Assembly: GCA_965203565.1 (NCBI GenBank)
Contig: OZ241896.1
Span: forward strand, 1,984,001-2,048,000
Source of the DNA: JAAXGX01 sp965203565
Lineage (GTDB): Bacteria > Acidobacteriota > Vicinamibacteria > Vicinamibacterales > UBA8438
Direction of reading: 5' to 3'
DNA: 64,000 nucleotides
The translations under genes and the position numbers were made by a program. How positions within the stretch are numbered: position 1 is the stretch's first letter; each line of letters starts with the position of its first letter. The notes beneath the pieces are model-generated. The model saw only the letters and a program-made list of their open reading frames with translations. It did no database searches and was not told where the DNA came from. Of the stretch, positions 1 to 7,725 are shown piece after piece.

Positions 1-224
1 CGGCCGGTGAGGGCGGACCAGCCGGGCGCTTCCAGCACCGTCCCGGTGTCGTGCGAGGTGACGCGCAACCCCCCGCGTGCGTTCTCCGTCAGCACGCACT
101 CGGCCCGCAGCGTGATGGCGGCGTTGAGCGTCCGGGCCCCTTCGTGGAGCAGGTGGAGCGGCCAGATGTCGAGCGTCCCGCCGGCCAGATCCAGCCGCGT
201 CGGCGCCGACGAGCGGATGCGCAC
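1..224 (-). CDS. GHMP-family sugar kinase, N-terminal part (partial)
   Basis: This gene runs off the left edge, so only the first 74 codons are present. The translated start reads V-R-I-R-S-S-A-P-T-R-L-D-L-A-G-G-T-L-D, which fits the GHMP kinase N-terminus (the 'APxRLDLAGGxxD' strand that precedes the substrate-binding region) seen in heptose-7-phosphate kinase-like and mevalonate/galactokinase-like enzymes. It is followed by 'LLHEGARTLNAAI', which matches the conserved 'TVNVAI' segment. Such enzymes phosphorylate a small alcohol or sugar with ATP in the cytoplasm. The chosen start is GTG at 222-224; the nearby ATG at 230-232 is in another frame. The ATP-binding glycine-rich motif would lie outside the window, so the substrate cannot be named. 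It is divergent from the nagZ operon. Confidence 0.7.
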   Translation of the reverse strand, partial: MRIRSSAPTRLDLAGGTLDIWPLHLLHEGARTLNAAITLRAECVLTENARGGLRVTSHDTGTVLEAPGWSALTG

Positions 225-230
225 GCGCGC

Positions 231-238
231 ATTATAAT
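231..238. promoter_or_regulatory. Palindromic -10-like element between divergent genes
   Basis: The 8-base sequence ATTATAAT is its own reverse complement and contains a perfect TATAAT in both directions. It lies in an otherwise GC-rich 76-bp gap between the GHMP kinase start (224) and nagZ (301). On the minus strand it would start transcription almost at the GTG codon, implying a leaderless or nearly leaderless message. No convincing -35 hexamer is seen on either side, so this is a tentative call. Confidence 0.35.
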
Positions 239-300
239 GAGGCGCAGTTGGCCGCCGTTCTCCCGCGAAGCGTCGCAGCGCCCGGGTCAGCCTGTCGTCG

Positions 301-1395
301 ATGCCGAGTCCCCTTCGCCGCCGGATCGGTCAGTTGGTGGTCGCCGGGTTTGCGGGGACTGCGATTCCCTCCGAGTTGCGCGCGCTGGCGCGAGACGCCG
401 GCCTGGGCGGGATCATCCTGTTCGGCCGGAACGTCGAATCGCCCGAACAGGTCGCCGAGCTGGCGTGCGCGGCGCACGCCCTGCCGGGCGAGCTGCCGCC
501 CTGGGTCAGCGTCGATCAGGAAGGGGGGCGCGTGGCCCGCCTGCCGGCGCCGTTCACGCGCTGGCCGCCGATGCGGGCGCTCGGACGCCTCGGCGACGAG
601 GCGCTCGCGTCCCGGTTCGCCCGTGCGCTGGCGCGCGAGCTGCGCGCGGTCGGGATCTCGCTCGACCATGCGCCGGTGCTGGACGTGGACACCCGTCCGG
701 AGAACCCGGTGATCGGCGATCGGGCGCTGTCCGGCGACGCGGAGCGGACCGCCCGGCTCGGGGCGGTCATCGTCGGCGCGCTGCAGGCGGCGGGCGTCGC
801 GGCGTGCGGCAAGCATTTTCCGGGGCACGGCGACACCGACGCCGACTCGCACGCCGAGCTGCCGGTCGTGGACCGTCCGGCGGACCGCCTGCGGGCGGTC
901 GAGCTTCCGCCCTTTCGCGCCGCGGTCGAGGCCGGGGTCGCGACGGTCATGACCGCCCACGTGCGCTATCCGGCGCTCGACGCCGAGCGGCCCGCCACGC
1001 TGTCGCGCCCGATCGTCGATCTGCTGAAAGCGGAGATGGGGTTCGACGGCCTGCTGATGACCGACGACCTGGAGATGGCGGCGATTACCGGCGGCTACGC
1101 GGTCGAGGACGCCGCGGTGCGGGCGGTGGCGGCCGGGTGCGACATGGTGCTGCTGTGCGGCGCCGACCCGGACCGGCAGGCCGGCGCCGTCGAGGCCCTG
1201 ATACGCGCGGTGGAGGACGAGAGGCTCCCGCGCGCGCGCGTCGAAGACGCGCTCCTGCGGCAGGAGCGCGTGAAGGCCCGGTTCCTGACCGGCGTTCGGC
1301 AATGGCGCCCGCCGGCGCCGTCCGCGCTCCGGTCGCTCCTCGGCTGCGGCGAGCACGCGTCGATCGCCGAGGCGATGGAGCAGGCTCCGCAGTGA
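301..1395 (+). CDS. nagZ: Beta-N-acetylhexosaminidase, glycoside hydrolase family 3 (NagZ)
   Basis: A 364-residue GH3 enzyme that removes N-acetylglucosamine from GlcNAc-anhydroMurNAc peptides during murein recycling. The signature KHFPGHGDT starts at K171 and is followed by D182-S-H184, the Asp-His acid/base dyad typical of NagZ. The nucleophile is D255 in the 'MTDDLEM' motif. There is no clear signal peptide, so it probably acts in the cytoplasm, like most Gram-negative NagZ proteins. Length is close to the family norm. The ATG at 301 gives a start aligned with the family's first helix. It is the first gene of a tightly packed murein operon; its stop overlaps a possible GTG start (1392) of the next gene. 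Confidence 0.93.
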   Translation: MPSPLRRRIGQLVVAGFAGTAIPSELRALARDAGLGGIILFGRNVESPEQVAELACAAHALPGELPPWVSVDQEGGRVARLPAPFTRWPPMRALGRLGDEALASRFARALARELRAVGISLDHAPVLDVDTRPENPVIGDRALSGDAERTARLGAVIVGALQAAGVAACGKHFPGHGDTDADSHAELPVVDRPADRLRAVELPPFRAAVEAGVATVMTAHVRYPALDAERPATLSRPIVDLLKAEMGFDGLLMTDDLEMAAITGGYAVEDAAVRAVAAGCDMVLLCGADPDRQAGAVEALIRAVEDERLPRARVEDALLRQERVKARFLTGVRQWRPPAPSALRSLLGCGEHASIAEAMEQAPQ

Positions 1396-1400
1396 CGCCG

Positions 1401-2318
1401 ATGCGCAAGCCTCCGGCCCTGCGCCGCGGCGACCGGGTGGCCGTCGTGGCGCCGGCGAGTCCGCTGGACCGGGACGTCTTCCTGCGCGGCGTCGAGGAGT
1501 TGCGGGCGCTCGGTTTCGAGCCGATCTTCGACGAGGGGGTGTTCGCGCGCGACGGCTACCTGGCGGGTCCGGCGGCGCACCGGGCGGCGGCGCTCCGGGC
1601 CGCCTGGAACGCCGAGGACGTCGCCGCCGTCTTCGCGGCGCGCGGCGGATACGGCAGCGCCCAACTGCTGCCGTTGCTCGACGCGTCGGAAATGCGGCGG
1701 GCGCCGAAGCCGTTCGTGGGCGGCAGCGACCTGACGGCGCTGCTCGCGTACCTGGCGCTCCGTTGCGGGACGGTCTGCTTCCACGGGCCGATGCTGCTCC
1801 ACCTGGCGGAGCGGACCTCCGGCTACGACCGGCGCTCGCTGCTCGGCTGCGTGGCCGAGCCGGCCGCGCTGGGCGACCTCCGGCCGGACGGGGTCGAGAG
1901 CCTCAGCGGCGGCGCGGCGCGCGGCGTGCTGCTGGGCGGGACGCTGACCCAGCTGCTGGCGTCGCTGGGCACGCCGTTCGCCTTCGAGCCGCCCCCCGGG
2001 TACGTCCTGTTCCTGGACGACGTGGGGGAGGCGCCGTACCGCATCGACCGGATGGCGACCCAGCTGCGCCAGGCCGGCCTGCTCGCCCGGGCGTCGGCCG
2101 TCGTCTGCGCCGAGTTCCCGCGGTGCGAGGACGGCCACGGCCGCGACGCCCGGTCCGTGCTCGCCCGGTCGCTCGCCGGTTTTCCCGGCCCCGTGCTGTT
2201 CGGGTTCCCGTCGGGACACACGCGCGGTCCGACCCTGACGCTCCCGTTCGGCGCGACGGTCACGGTGACCGCCGCGCCGCGCCCCGGCCTGACCGTGGAG
2301 GAGCCTGCCGTCGCGTGA
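1401..2318 (+). CDS. ldcA: LD-carboxypeptidase, peptidase family S66
   Basis: A 305-residue S66 serine peptidase that removes the terminal D-alanine from murein tetrapeptides, giving the tripeptide used by Mpl. The N-terminus has the typical 'RVAVVAPASP' strand. The catalytic triad is visible as S109 in 'GGSDLTAL', E238 in 'CAEFPR' and H273 in 'FPSGHT'. The ATG at 1401 is preferred. A GTG at 1392 overlaps the nagZ stop and would add three residues, which fits the coupled style of this operon. The end overlaps mpl by four bases. No signal peptide is seen, in keeping with a cytoplasmic recycling role. Confidence 0.92.
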   Translation: MRKPPALRRGDRVAVVAPASPLDRDVFLRGVEELRALGFEPIFDEGVFARDGYLAGPAAHRAAALRAAWNAEDVAAVFAARGGYGSAQLLPLLDASEMRRAPKPFVGGSDLTALLAYLALRCGTVCFHGPMLLHLAERTSGYDRRSLLGCVAEPAALGDLRPDGVESLSGGAARGVLLGGTLTQLLASLGTPFAFEPPPGYVLFLDDVGEAPYRIDRMATQLRQAGLLARASAVVCAEFPRCEDGHGRDARSVLARSLAGFPGPVLFGFPSGHTRGPTLTLPFGATVTVTAAPRPGLTVEEPAVA

Positions 2319-3718
2319 AGAAGGTGCATCTCATCGGGATCTGCGGGACCGCGATGGCGACCGTCGCCGTCCTGCTGAAGCAGCGCGGCGTGGACGTCAG
2401 CGGCTCCGACGACCATGCCTATCCGCCGATGAGCGAGCTGCTGGCCGCTCACGGCGTCACGCCGCGGCCGGGGTATCGCGCCGAGCGCGTCTCGCGCGGC
2501 CTGGACCTGGTCGTCGTCGGCAACGCCGTGTCGCGGGGCAACCCGGAGGTCGAGGCGGTGCTGGACCAGCGGATCCGGTACTGCTCGCTGCCCGAGATCG
2601 TACGGGACGAGTTCCTCCGGGAGGGGCGGCCAATCGTCGTGGCCGGGACGCACGGCAAGACGACCACCTCGTTCATGACGGCGTGGGCGCTGATGCAGGC
2701 CGGCGTCGATCCGGGGCTGCTGGCGGGGGGAGTTTCGCAAGACCTGCAGGCGGGCGGGCGGCTGGGCGGCCCGGGCCGGCCGTTCGTCGTTGAGGGCGAC
2801 GAGTACGACAGCGCGTTCTTCGACAAGACGGCGAAGTTCCTGAAGTATCTGCCGGAGATAGTCGTCGTCAACGGCGTCGAGTTCGATCACGCGGACATCT
2901 ACCGCGACCTGGACGAGCTCCGTCTGGCGTTCCGCCGCCTGGTGCGGATCGTCCCGCGCAACGGCCGGCTGCTGCTCTGCGCCGACGACGGCGAGTCGGC
3001 CGCGCTCGCGGCGGGCGCGCCGTGTCCGGTCGAGACGTTCGGACTGGCGGACGGCGCGGACTGGCGGGCCGAGCGCGTCCGGTACGGGAGCGGGTCGACG
3101 ACGTTCGACGTCGTCCACGAGAGCCGGCCGGTCGGCGAGGCCGTCCTGCCCCTGCTGGGCGCCTTCAACGTGCGGAACGCGCTGGGCGCGATAGCGGCGG
3201 CTGCGCGCGCCGGCGCCCCGGCCGCCGGCGCCGTCGAGGCGCTGCGCCGGTTCCGCGGCGTGCGCCGCCGTCTCGAGGTGCGGGGGGTGGTGCGGGGGGT
3301 GACCGTGTACGACGACTTCGCCCACCATCCGACGGCGGTGCGCGCCACCTTGCAGGCGTTGCGCGCGCCGGCCGCCGCCGGCCGCATCTGGGCGGTGTTC
3401 GAGCCGCGTTCGGCCACCGCCTGCCGGCGGGTGTTCCAGCAGGCGTTCGTCGACGCGCTCCAGCACGCCGACGAGGTCGTGGTGGCCGGCGTGCACCGCT
3501 CCGCGCTGCCGGCGGCGGAGCGCCTGTCCGAAGGACGGCTCGTCGCCGACCTGACGGCGCGGGGCGTGCCGGCCCGGCACGTGCCGGAGGTTGACGAGAT
3601 CGCCGCGATCGTGGCGCGGGAGGCGCGCCCGGACGACCGTGTCGTGCTGATGTCGAACGGCGACTTCGGCGGCGTCCACGAGCGGGTGCTGGAGGCGCTG
3701 TCGGCGCCGGCCGGGTGA
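2315..3718 (+). CDS. mpl: UDP-N-acetylmuramate:L-Ala-gamma-D-Glu-meso-DAP ligase (Mpl)
   Basis: A 467-residue Mur ligase that joins recycled murein tripeptide to UDP-MurNAc, bypassing MurC, MurD and MurE. The N-terminal Rossmann motif is 'IGICGTAM' (residues 7-14), which in Mpl replaces the MurC version. The ATP loop is G111-T-H-G-K-T-T-T. The segment 'VEGDEYDSAFFDK' (about 159-171) and the following 'VNGVEFDHADIY' are diagnostic of Mpl rather than MurC. The C-terminal domain carries 'DDFAHHPTA'. The start is GTG at 2315, overlapping the ldcA stop as GTGA. Its substrate is the product of the two genes before it, so the three form a coherent recycling route. Confidence 0.93.
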   Translation: MKKVHLIGICGTAMATVAVLLKQRGVDVSGSDDHAYPPMSELLAAHGVTPRPGYRAERVSRGLDLVVVGNAVSRGNPEVEAVLDQRIRYCSLPEIVRDEFLREGRPIVVAGTHGKTTTSFMTAWALMQAGVDPGLLAGGVSQDLQAGGRLGGPGRPFVVEGDEYDSAFFDKTAKFLKYLPEIVVVNGVEFDHADIYRDLDELRLAFRRLVRIVPRNGRLLLCADDGESAALAAGAPCPVETFGLADGADWRAERVRYGSGSTTFDVVHESRPVGEAVLPLLGAFNVRNALGAIAAAARAGAPAAGAVEALRRFRGVRRRLEVRGVVRGVTVYDDFAHHPTAVRATLQALRAPAAAGRIWAVFEPRSATACRRVFQQAFVDALQHADEVVVAGVHRSALPAAERLSEGRLVADLTARGVPARHVPEVDEIAAIVAREARPDDRVVLMSNGDFGGVHERVLEALSAPAG

Positions 3719-3723
3719 GGCCG

Positions 3724-4410
3724 ATGAGCGACTGGACGCTGTCGCGTGTGGGCGATTCGGCCGTCGTCGTCGAGTTCGAGCAGACGATCGAGCCGGCCGT
3801 CAACGCGCGCGCGCTGGCGGTCGGCGAGGCGGTGCGCTCCGCGCGCCGCCCCGGCGTGCTCGACGTCGTGGAGGGGTTCTGCAGCGTGACCGTCGTCTTC
3901 GACCCGCTGCGGACTGACCTCGATGGAATGGTCAAGGACCTGGAGCGCGCGGCCGCGGAGCGGAGAGGAAGCGCCGCCGCCGGCCGCGAGGTCACGCTCC
4001 CGGTCTGCTACGGCGGGCGCCATGGCCCGGACCTCGAGAGCGTCGCCGCCTGGGCGGGATGCAGCGCGGACGACGTGGTCGCGATGCACTGCGGTTCGAC
4101 GTACCGCGTCTACATGCTGGGATTCCTTCCCGGGTTCGCCTACCTGGGAACGGTCGACCCGCGGATCGCCGCTCCGCGGCGGCGGACTCCGCGCGTGCGG
4201 ACGCCCGCCGGCTCGGTCGGGATCGCCGGCCTCCAGACCGGGATATACCCGATGGAGGCCCCCGGCGGGTGGCGACTGATCGGCCGCTGTCCGGTCAGGA
4301 CGTTCGACATCGAACGGACCGATCCGTTCCGCCTGCGCGCGGGCAACCTGGTCCGGTTCGAGGCGATCACGGACGCGGAATATCGTGCGGTGGAGAGGTC
4401 CGGGCGGTGA
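3724..4410 (+). CDS. pxpB: 5-oxoprolinase subunit PxpB (KipI-like)
   Basis: A 228-residue protein of the KipI/PxpB (carboxyltransferase domain C/D) family. With PxpA and PxpC it hydrolyses 5-oxoproline to glutamate using ATP. Family markers visible here are the opening 'GDSAVVVEF', 'LPVCYGG', and the conserved 'YMLGFLPGFAYLG' followed by a proline- and arginine-rich turn and 'GSVGIAGLQTGIYP'. Length is normal. The ATG at 3724 is preferred; a GTG at 3715 would overlap the mpl stop. No pxpA (LamB/YcsF family) lies in this window. Its place inside a murein operon is unusual and may reflect a need to recover glutamate, but that is inference. Confidence 0.9.
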   Translation: MSDWTLSRVGDSAVVVEFEQTIEPAVNARALAVGEAVRSARRPGVLDVVEGFCSVTVVFDPLRTDLDGMVKDLERAAAERRGSAAAGREVTLPVCYGGRHGPDLESVAAWAGCSADDVVAMHCGSTYRVYMLGFLPGFAYLGTVDPRIAAPRRRTPRVRTPAGSVGIAGLQTGIYPMEAPGGWRLIGRCPVRTFDIERTDPFRLRAGNLVRFEAITDAEYRAVERSGR

Positions 4411-5354
4411 TCCGCGTCCTGCAGCCCGGCCTGCTCACCACGGTTCAGGATGAGGGGCGGTGGGGCCATCAACGGTTCGGCGTCCCGGTCGCCGGTCCGA
4501 TGGACCGCGTCTCGCATCGGCTCGCCAACCTGATCGTCGGGAACCGCGCGTCGTCCGCGGCGCTGGAGGTGACCCTGGTCGGACCGGAGCTCGAGTTCGA
4601 GCAAGAGGCGCTGTTCGCCGTGACCGGCGCCGAGTTCGCCCTGTCGCTGGACGACGCGCGCCTGTCGATGAACACGCTGCACGCGGCCCGCGCCGGCCAG
4701 CGCCTGTCGTTCGGCGATCGGCGGGCCGGCGCCCGGGCGTACGTGGCCGTCGCCGGCGGGATCGATCTGCCGCTCGTCCTCGGGAGCCGCGCCACCCACG
4801 TCGCCAGCCGGACCGGAGGGCTCGAAGGCCGCGCGCTCCGGGCGGGCGACCGGCTGCCCCCGGCCGGCGAGGCCGAGCGGACCGTCCGCGCGGGCGATCG
4901 GTGGCCGGGCGTGATCCGTCTGCCCAACCGGGGAGTCCGGGTCCGGGTCATTCCGGGGCCGCACCAGCACCGGTTCGGAGCGGACGGAGTCGCCGCACTC
5001 GAAGCCGGCCGCTACAGCGTGTCGGCCGAGTCGGATCGGATGGGATACCGCCTGTCCGGTCCGGCGCTGCAGCAGTCGGCCGAAGGCGAGGTCATATCGA
5101 GCGCCGTGCCGACCGGATCGATTCAGGTGCCGCCCTCGGGCGAGCCGATCATCCTGATGGCGGACCATCAGACGACCGGCGGTTACCCGCGGATCGGCAC
5201 CGTGATCACGGCGGACGTTCCGCTGGTGGCGCAGCTCGCGCCGGCCGACTGGATCCGGTTCGAGGTCTGCGACCTCGCGGCGGCGTTGCGCGCCCTGATC
5301 GCGCAGGAGCGCGCGTTGATGGGGTCGCCGCGGCGGCGGTTCTGGCGGCGATGA
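4407..5354 (+). CDS. pxpC: 5-oxoprolinase subunit PxpC (biotin-dependent carboxyltransferase-like)
   Basis: A 315-residue partner of PxpB. The start is GTG at 4407, overlapping the pxpB stop as GTGA. The N-terminus 'VLQPGLLTTVQDEGRWGHQRFGVP' (read in two short pieces) and 'GPMDRVSHRLAN' are strongly characteristic of the PxpC/KipA family, as are 'RVIPGPHQHRF', 'SDRMGYRLSGP' and the late 'ILMADHQTTGGYPRIGTV'. The last motif is the best-conserved region of the family. The protein has the usual length and no membrane segment, so it acts in the cytoplasm. Its end overlaps murB as ATGA, so the pair sits inside one translationally coupled operon. Confidence 0.92.
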   Translation: MIRVLQPGLLTTVQDEGRWGHQRFGVPVAGPMDRVSHRLANLIVGNRASSAALEVTLVGPELEFEQEALFAVTGAEFALSLDDARLSMNTLHAARAGQRLSFGDRRAGARAYVAVAGGIDLPLVLGSRATHVASRTGGLEGRALRAGDRLPPAGEAERTVRAGDRWPGVIRLPNRGVRVRVIPGPHQHRFGADGVAALEAGRYSVSAESDRMGYRLSGPALQQSAEGEVISSAVPTGSIQVPPSGEPIILMADHQTTGGYPRIGTVITADVPLVAQLAPADWIRFEVCDLAAALRALIAQERALMGSPRRRFWRR

Positions 5355-6355
5355 CGCGCGCGGCCGATGCGGACGCCGCCGAAGCGTTCGCCGAAACGCT
5401 CGGCGCCGGCCGGGTGGCGCGCCGCGTCCGGCTGGACCGGTTGACGACGTTCCGGACCGGGGGCGAGGCCGACTGGTTCTTCGAGACGCGGAGCGGCCGC
5501 GAGGTCGCGCGCGCCATCGGGGTGAGCCGTCGTCTCGGCCTGCCGGTCACGCTTCTCGGCGGCGGGTCGAACGTGCTGATCGGCGAGCGGGGGGTCAGGG
5601 GCCTCGTCGTTCGGGTGCGGCACGGCGCGGTCGGTCTCGTCCGGCCGGGCGTGGTGCGCGCCGCCGGCGGGGTGACGTTGAACGGACTGGTGCGCTGGAC
5701 CGTGAGTCGCGGACTGGCGGGACTGGAGCGGTGGGCGGGCACGCCCGGCACCGTGGGGGGCGGTCTGCACGGCAACGCCCATTTTCAGGGGGGGCTGCTC
5801 GGCGATCGGCTCGTGCGCGCCGGCCTGGCCGATGCGGGCGGCGGGGAAGTGGAGGCTGACGCCGCCGACCTGGAGTTCGGGTATGACGAGAGCCGGCTGC
5901 AACGCACCGGCGAGGCGGTGCTGTGGGCCGAGTTCGCCATCGCCGACGGCGAGCCGGCCGCCTTGCGAAGGGCCGCGCGCGCCTCGCTCGACCATCGCAA
6001 GCGGACCCAGCCGCTGGCGGCGCCCAGCGCCGGATGCGTCTTCCGGAACCCGGAGCGGGCCGACGTGCCGGCCGGACTCCCGCCGTTCGCCGGCGCGCTG
6101 ATCGACCGCGCCGGACTCAAGGGCGCCTCGGTCGGCGGAGCGACGGTCTCGCCCCTGCACGGAAACTTCATCGTGGCCGCCCAGCGGACGACGTCCGGCG
6201 ACGTCCGCCGGTTGATCGAGCAGTGCCGCGCGGCGGTGCGGGACCGGCTCGGCGTCGTGCTGCGGGACGAGATCGTCTACCTGGGCGAGTTCGAGGACCC
6301 GCCGCCGGCCCCGGCGCCTCCGCACCGGCCGGCGCGGTCATGCGTGACGCCATGA
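5351..6355 (+). CDS. murB: UDP-N-acetylenolpyruvoylglucosamine reductase (MurB)
   Basis: A 334-residue FAD enzyme that reduces the MurA product to UDP-MurNAc with NADPH. The FAD-binding segments are 'TTFRTGGEADWF' (32-43), 'LLGGGSNVLIGERG' (68-81) and 'WAGTPGTVGGGLHGNA' (128-142). The catalytic loop reads P-S-A-G-C-V-F-R-N-P (225-234). In most MurB proteins the residue after the glycine is the serine proton donor, and here it is Cys229. The final conserved Glu lies in 'VVLRDEIVYLG'. The proline-rich tail of about 20 residues is an extension. It overlaps pxpC upstream and murA downstream, each as ATGA. Confidence 0.92.
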   Translation: MTRAADADAAEAFAETLGAGRVARRVRLDRLTTFRTGGEADWFFETRSGREVARAIGVSRRLGLPVTLLGGGSNVLIGERGVRGLVVRVRHGAVGLVRPGVVRAAGGVTLNGLVRWTVSRGLAGLERWAGTPGTVGGGLHGNAHFQGGLLGDRLVRAGLADAGGGEVEADAADLEFGYDESRLQRTGEAVLWAEFAIADGEPAALRRAARASLDHRKRTQPLAAPSAGCVFRNPERADVPAGLPPFAGALIDRAGLKGASVGGATVSPLHGNFIVAAQRTTSGDVRRLIEQCRAAVRDRLGVVLRDEIVYLGEFEDPPPAPAPPHRPARSCVTP

Positions 6356-7653
6356 AGCGGCAGCAGCGGCGGGCGGACGGCGCGACGACGCTGGTCGTCG
6401 AGGGCGGGCATCCGCTGGCCGGCGGCGTCGAGGTGGACGGCAACAAGAATGCGGCGTTGCCGCTGCTCGCCGCCTGCCTGCTGACGGATCGGCCGTGCCG
6501 GCTCGCCAACGTGCCGCGGATCACGGACGTCGGCGTGATGGTGGAGCTGTTGCGGGGGCTGGGCGCCGAGATCAAAGGCTCCGGGAGCTCCACGCTGGAG
6601 GTCCGTTGCCGGCGCGTCGCCACGGGCGAGCCGGACCCGATTCTGGTCGGGCGGCTGCGGGGGTCGGTGCTGCTGCTCGGTCCGCTGCTGGCCCGAACGG
6701 GCCGCGCGCGGCTGGCGCCGCCCGGCGGGGACTTTCCGGCGCGGCGGACCATCGCGTCGCACCTGCAGGCGCTCCGCGCGATGGGGGTGCGGGAGATTCC
6801 CGGCGAGGCGCACGAACTCGAGGCGCCGAAGGGCCTTCGGCCGGCGTCGGTCTACCTGGAGGAGGCGTCGGTCACCGGCACCGAGACGGCGGTCCTGGCG
6901 GCGGCGGCGGCGTCCGGGACGACGGAGATCCGCCACGCCGCCTGCGAGCCGCACGTCGTGGAGCTCTGCGGCTTCTTGCGCAGCATGGGCGCCGACGTCG
7001 AAGGGGACGGCACGCCGACCATCCGCGTCACGGGCGGCGCGCCGCTCGGCGGCGCGTCGCGGCGGCTGGGCGGCGACTACATCGAGGCCGGAAGCTGGGC
7101 GGTGCTGGCCGCGGTGACCGGCGGCGGCGTCGAGATCCGGGGCGTGCGCGCAGCCGACCTCGAGCCGGTCACCGCGGTCCTGTCGCGGATGAACGTCGAC
7201 TGCGCGGTGACGGACGACCGGCTGGTGGTCAACGCGTCCGAGCCGGCGGCGGTCCGGCAGGTCACGACCGCCCCCTGGCCGGGGTTCCCGAGCGACATGG
7301 TCAGCCTGGTGAGCGTGCTGGCCACGCAGGCCCGCGGCCGGACGCTCGTGCACGACTGGATGTACGAGCTCCGGCTGTTCGCGCTGGAGCAGCTCAGCGG
7401 CATGGGGGCCGACCTGTTCCTGTGCGACCCGCACCGGATGATCGTGAACGGTCCGCGCAAGCTGAAGGGGCGCAACCTCGACACGCGCGACCTGCGGTCC
7501 GGCATGGCGCTGATCGCCGCGGCCCTGGCCGCCCGCGGCGTCAGCCGGGTCGGACCGCTGGAGACGGTGGAGCGGGGCTACGCCGACCTGGTGAGCCGCC
7601 TCGCCGCGCTCGGCGCGCAGGTGTCGGTGGAGCGGACGGCGCAGGGCCGGTAG
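6352..7653 (+). CDS. murA: UDP-N-acetylglucosamine 1-carboxyvinyltransferase (MurA)
   Basis: A 433-residue EPSP-synthase-fold enzyme that transfers enolpyruvate from PEP to UDP-GlcNAc, the first committed step of murein synthesis. The substrate-binding K32-N33 pair is present in 'DGNKNAALP'. The mobile loop reads P-P-G-G-D-F-P-A-R-R, so the residue at the catalytic/fosfomycin-target cysteine is Asp127, with the loop one residue shorter than in the E. coli type. The later 'PWPGFPSDMVSLVSVLA' and 'HDWMYELR' are typical MurA C-terminal motifs (normally 'PTDMQ' and 'ENRF'-like), so this is a divergent branch. The ATG at 6352 overlaps the murB stop as ATGA; an in-frame ATG at 6340 is an alternative. 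It is the last gene of the operon. Confidence 0.88.
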   Translation: MKRQQRRADGATTLVVEGGHPLAGGVEVDGNKNAALPLLAACLLTDRPCRLANVPRITDVGVMVELLRGLGAEIKGSGSSTLEVRCRRVATGEPDPILVGRLRGSVLLLGPLLARTGRARLAPPGGDFPARRTIASHLQALRAMGVREIPGEAHELEAPKGLRPASVYLEEASVTGTETAVLAAAAASGTTEIRHAACEPHVVELCGFLRSMGADVEGDGTPTIRVTGGAPLGGASRRLGGDYIEAGSWAVLAAVTGGGVEIRGVRAADLEPVTAVLSRMNVDCAVTDDRLVVNASEPAAVRQVTTAPWPGFPSDMVSLVSVLATQARGRTLVHDWMYELRLFALEQLSGMGADLFLCDPHRMIVNGPRKLKGRNLDTRDLRSGMALIAAALAARGVSRVGPLETVERGYADLVSRLAALGAQVSVERTAQGR

Positions 7654-7725
7654 CGTGCGTGGAAGACCGTCAGACGAGGAACCGGAGGACAGCCGCGAGC
7701 GCGGCGGTCTGGGCGACGAGCGCCC

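Noticed and set aside
2315..3718. Considered as MurC
   Set aside because: The 'GICGTAM' start and the 'EGDEYDSAFFDK' and 'VEFDHADIY' blocks belong to Mpl, and the gene lies among recycling genes.
7655..7725. Looked for a terminator between the convergent murA and lolA genes
   Set aside because: The gap is short and GC-rich with no clear hairpin followed by a T run.
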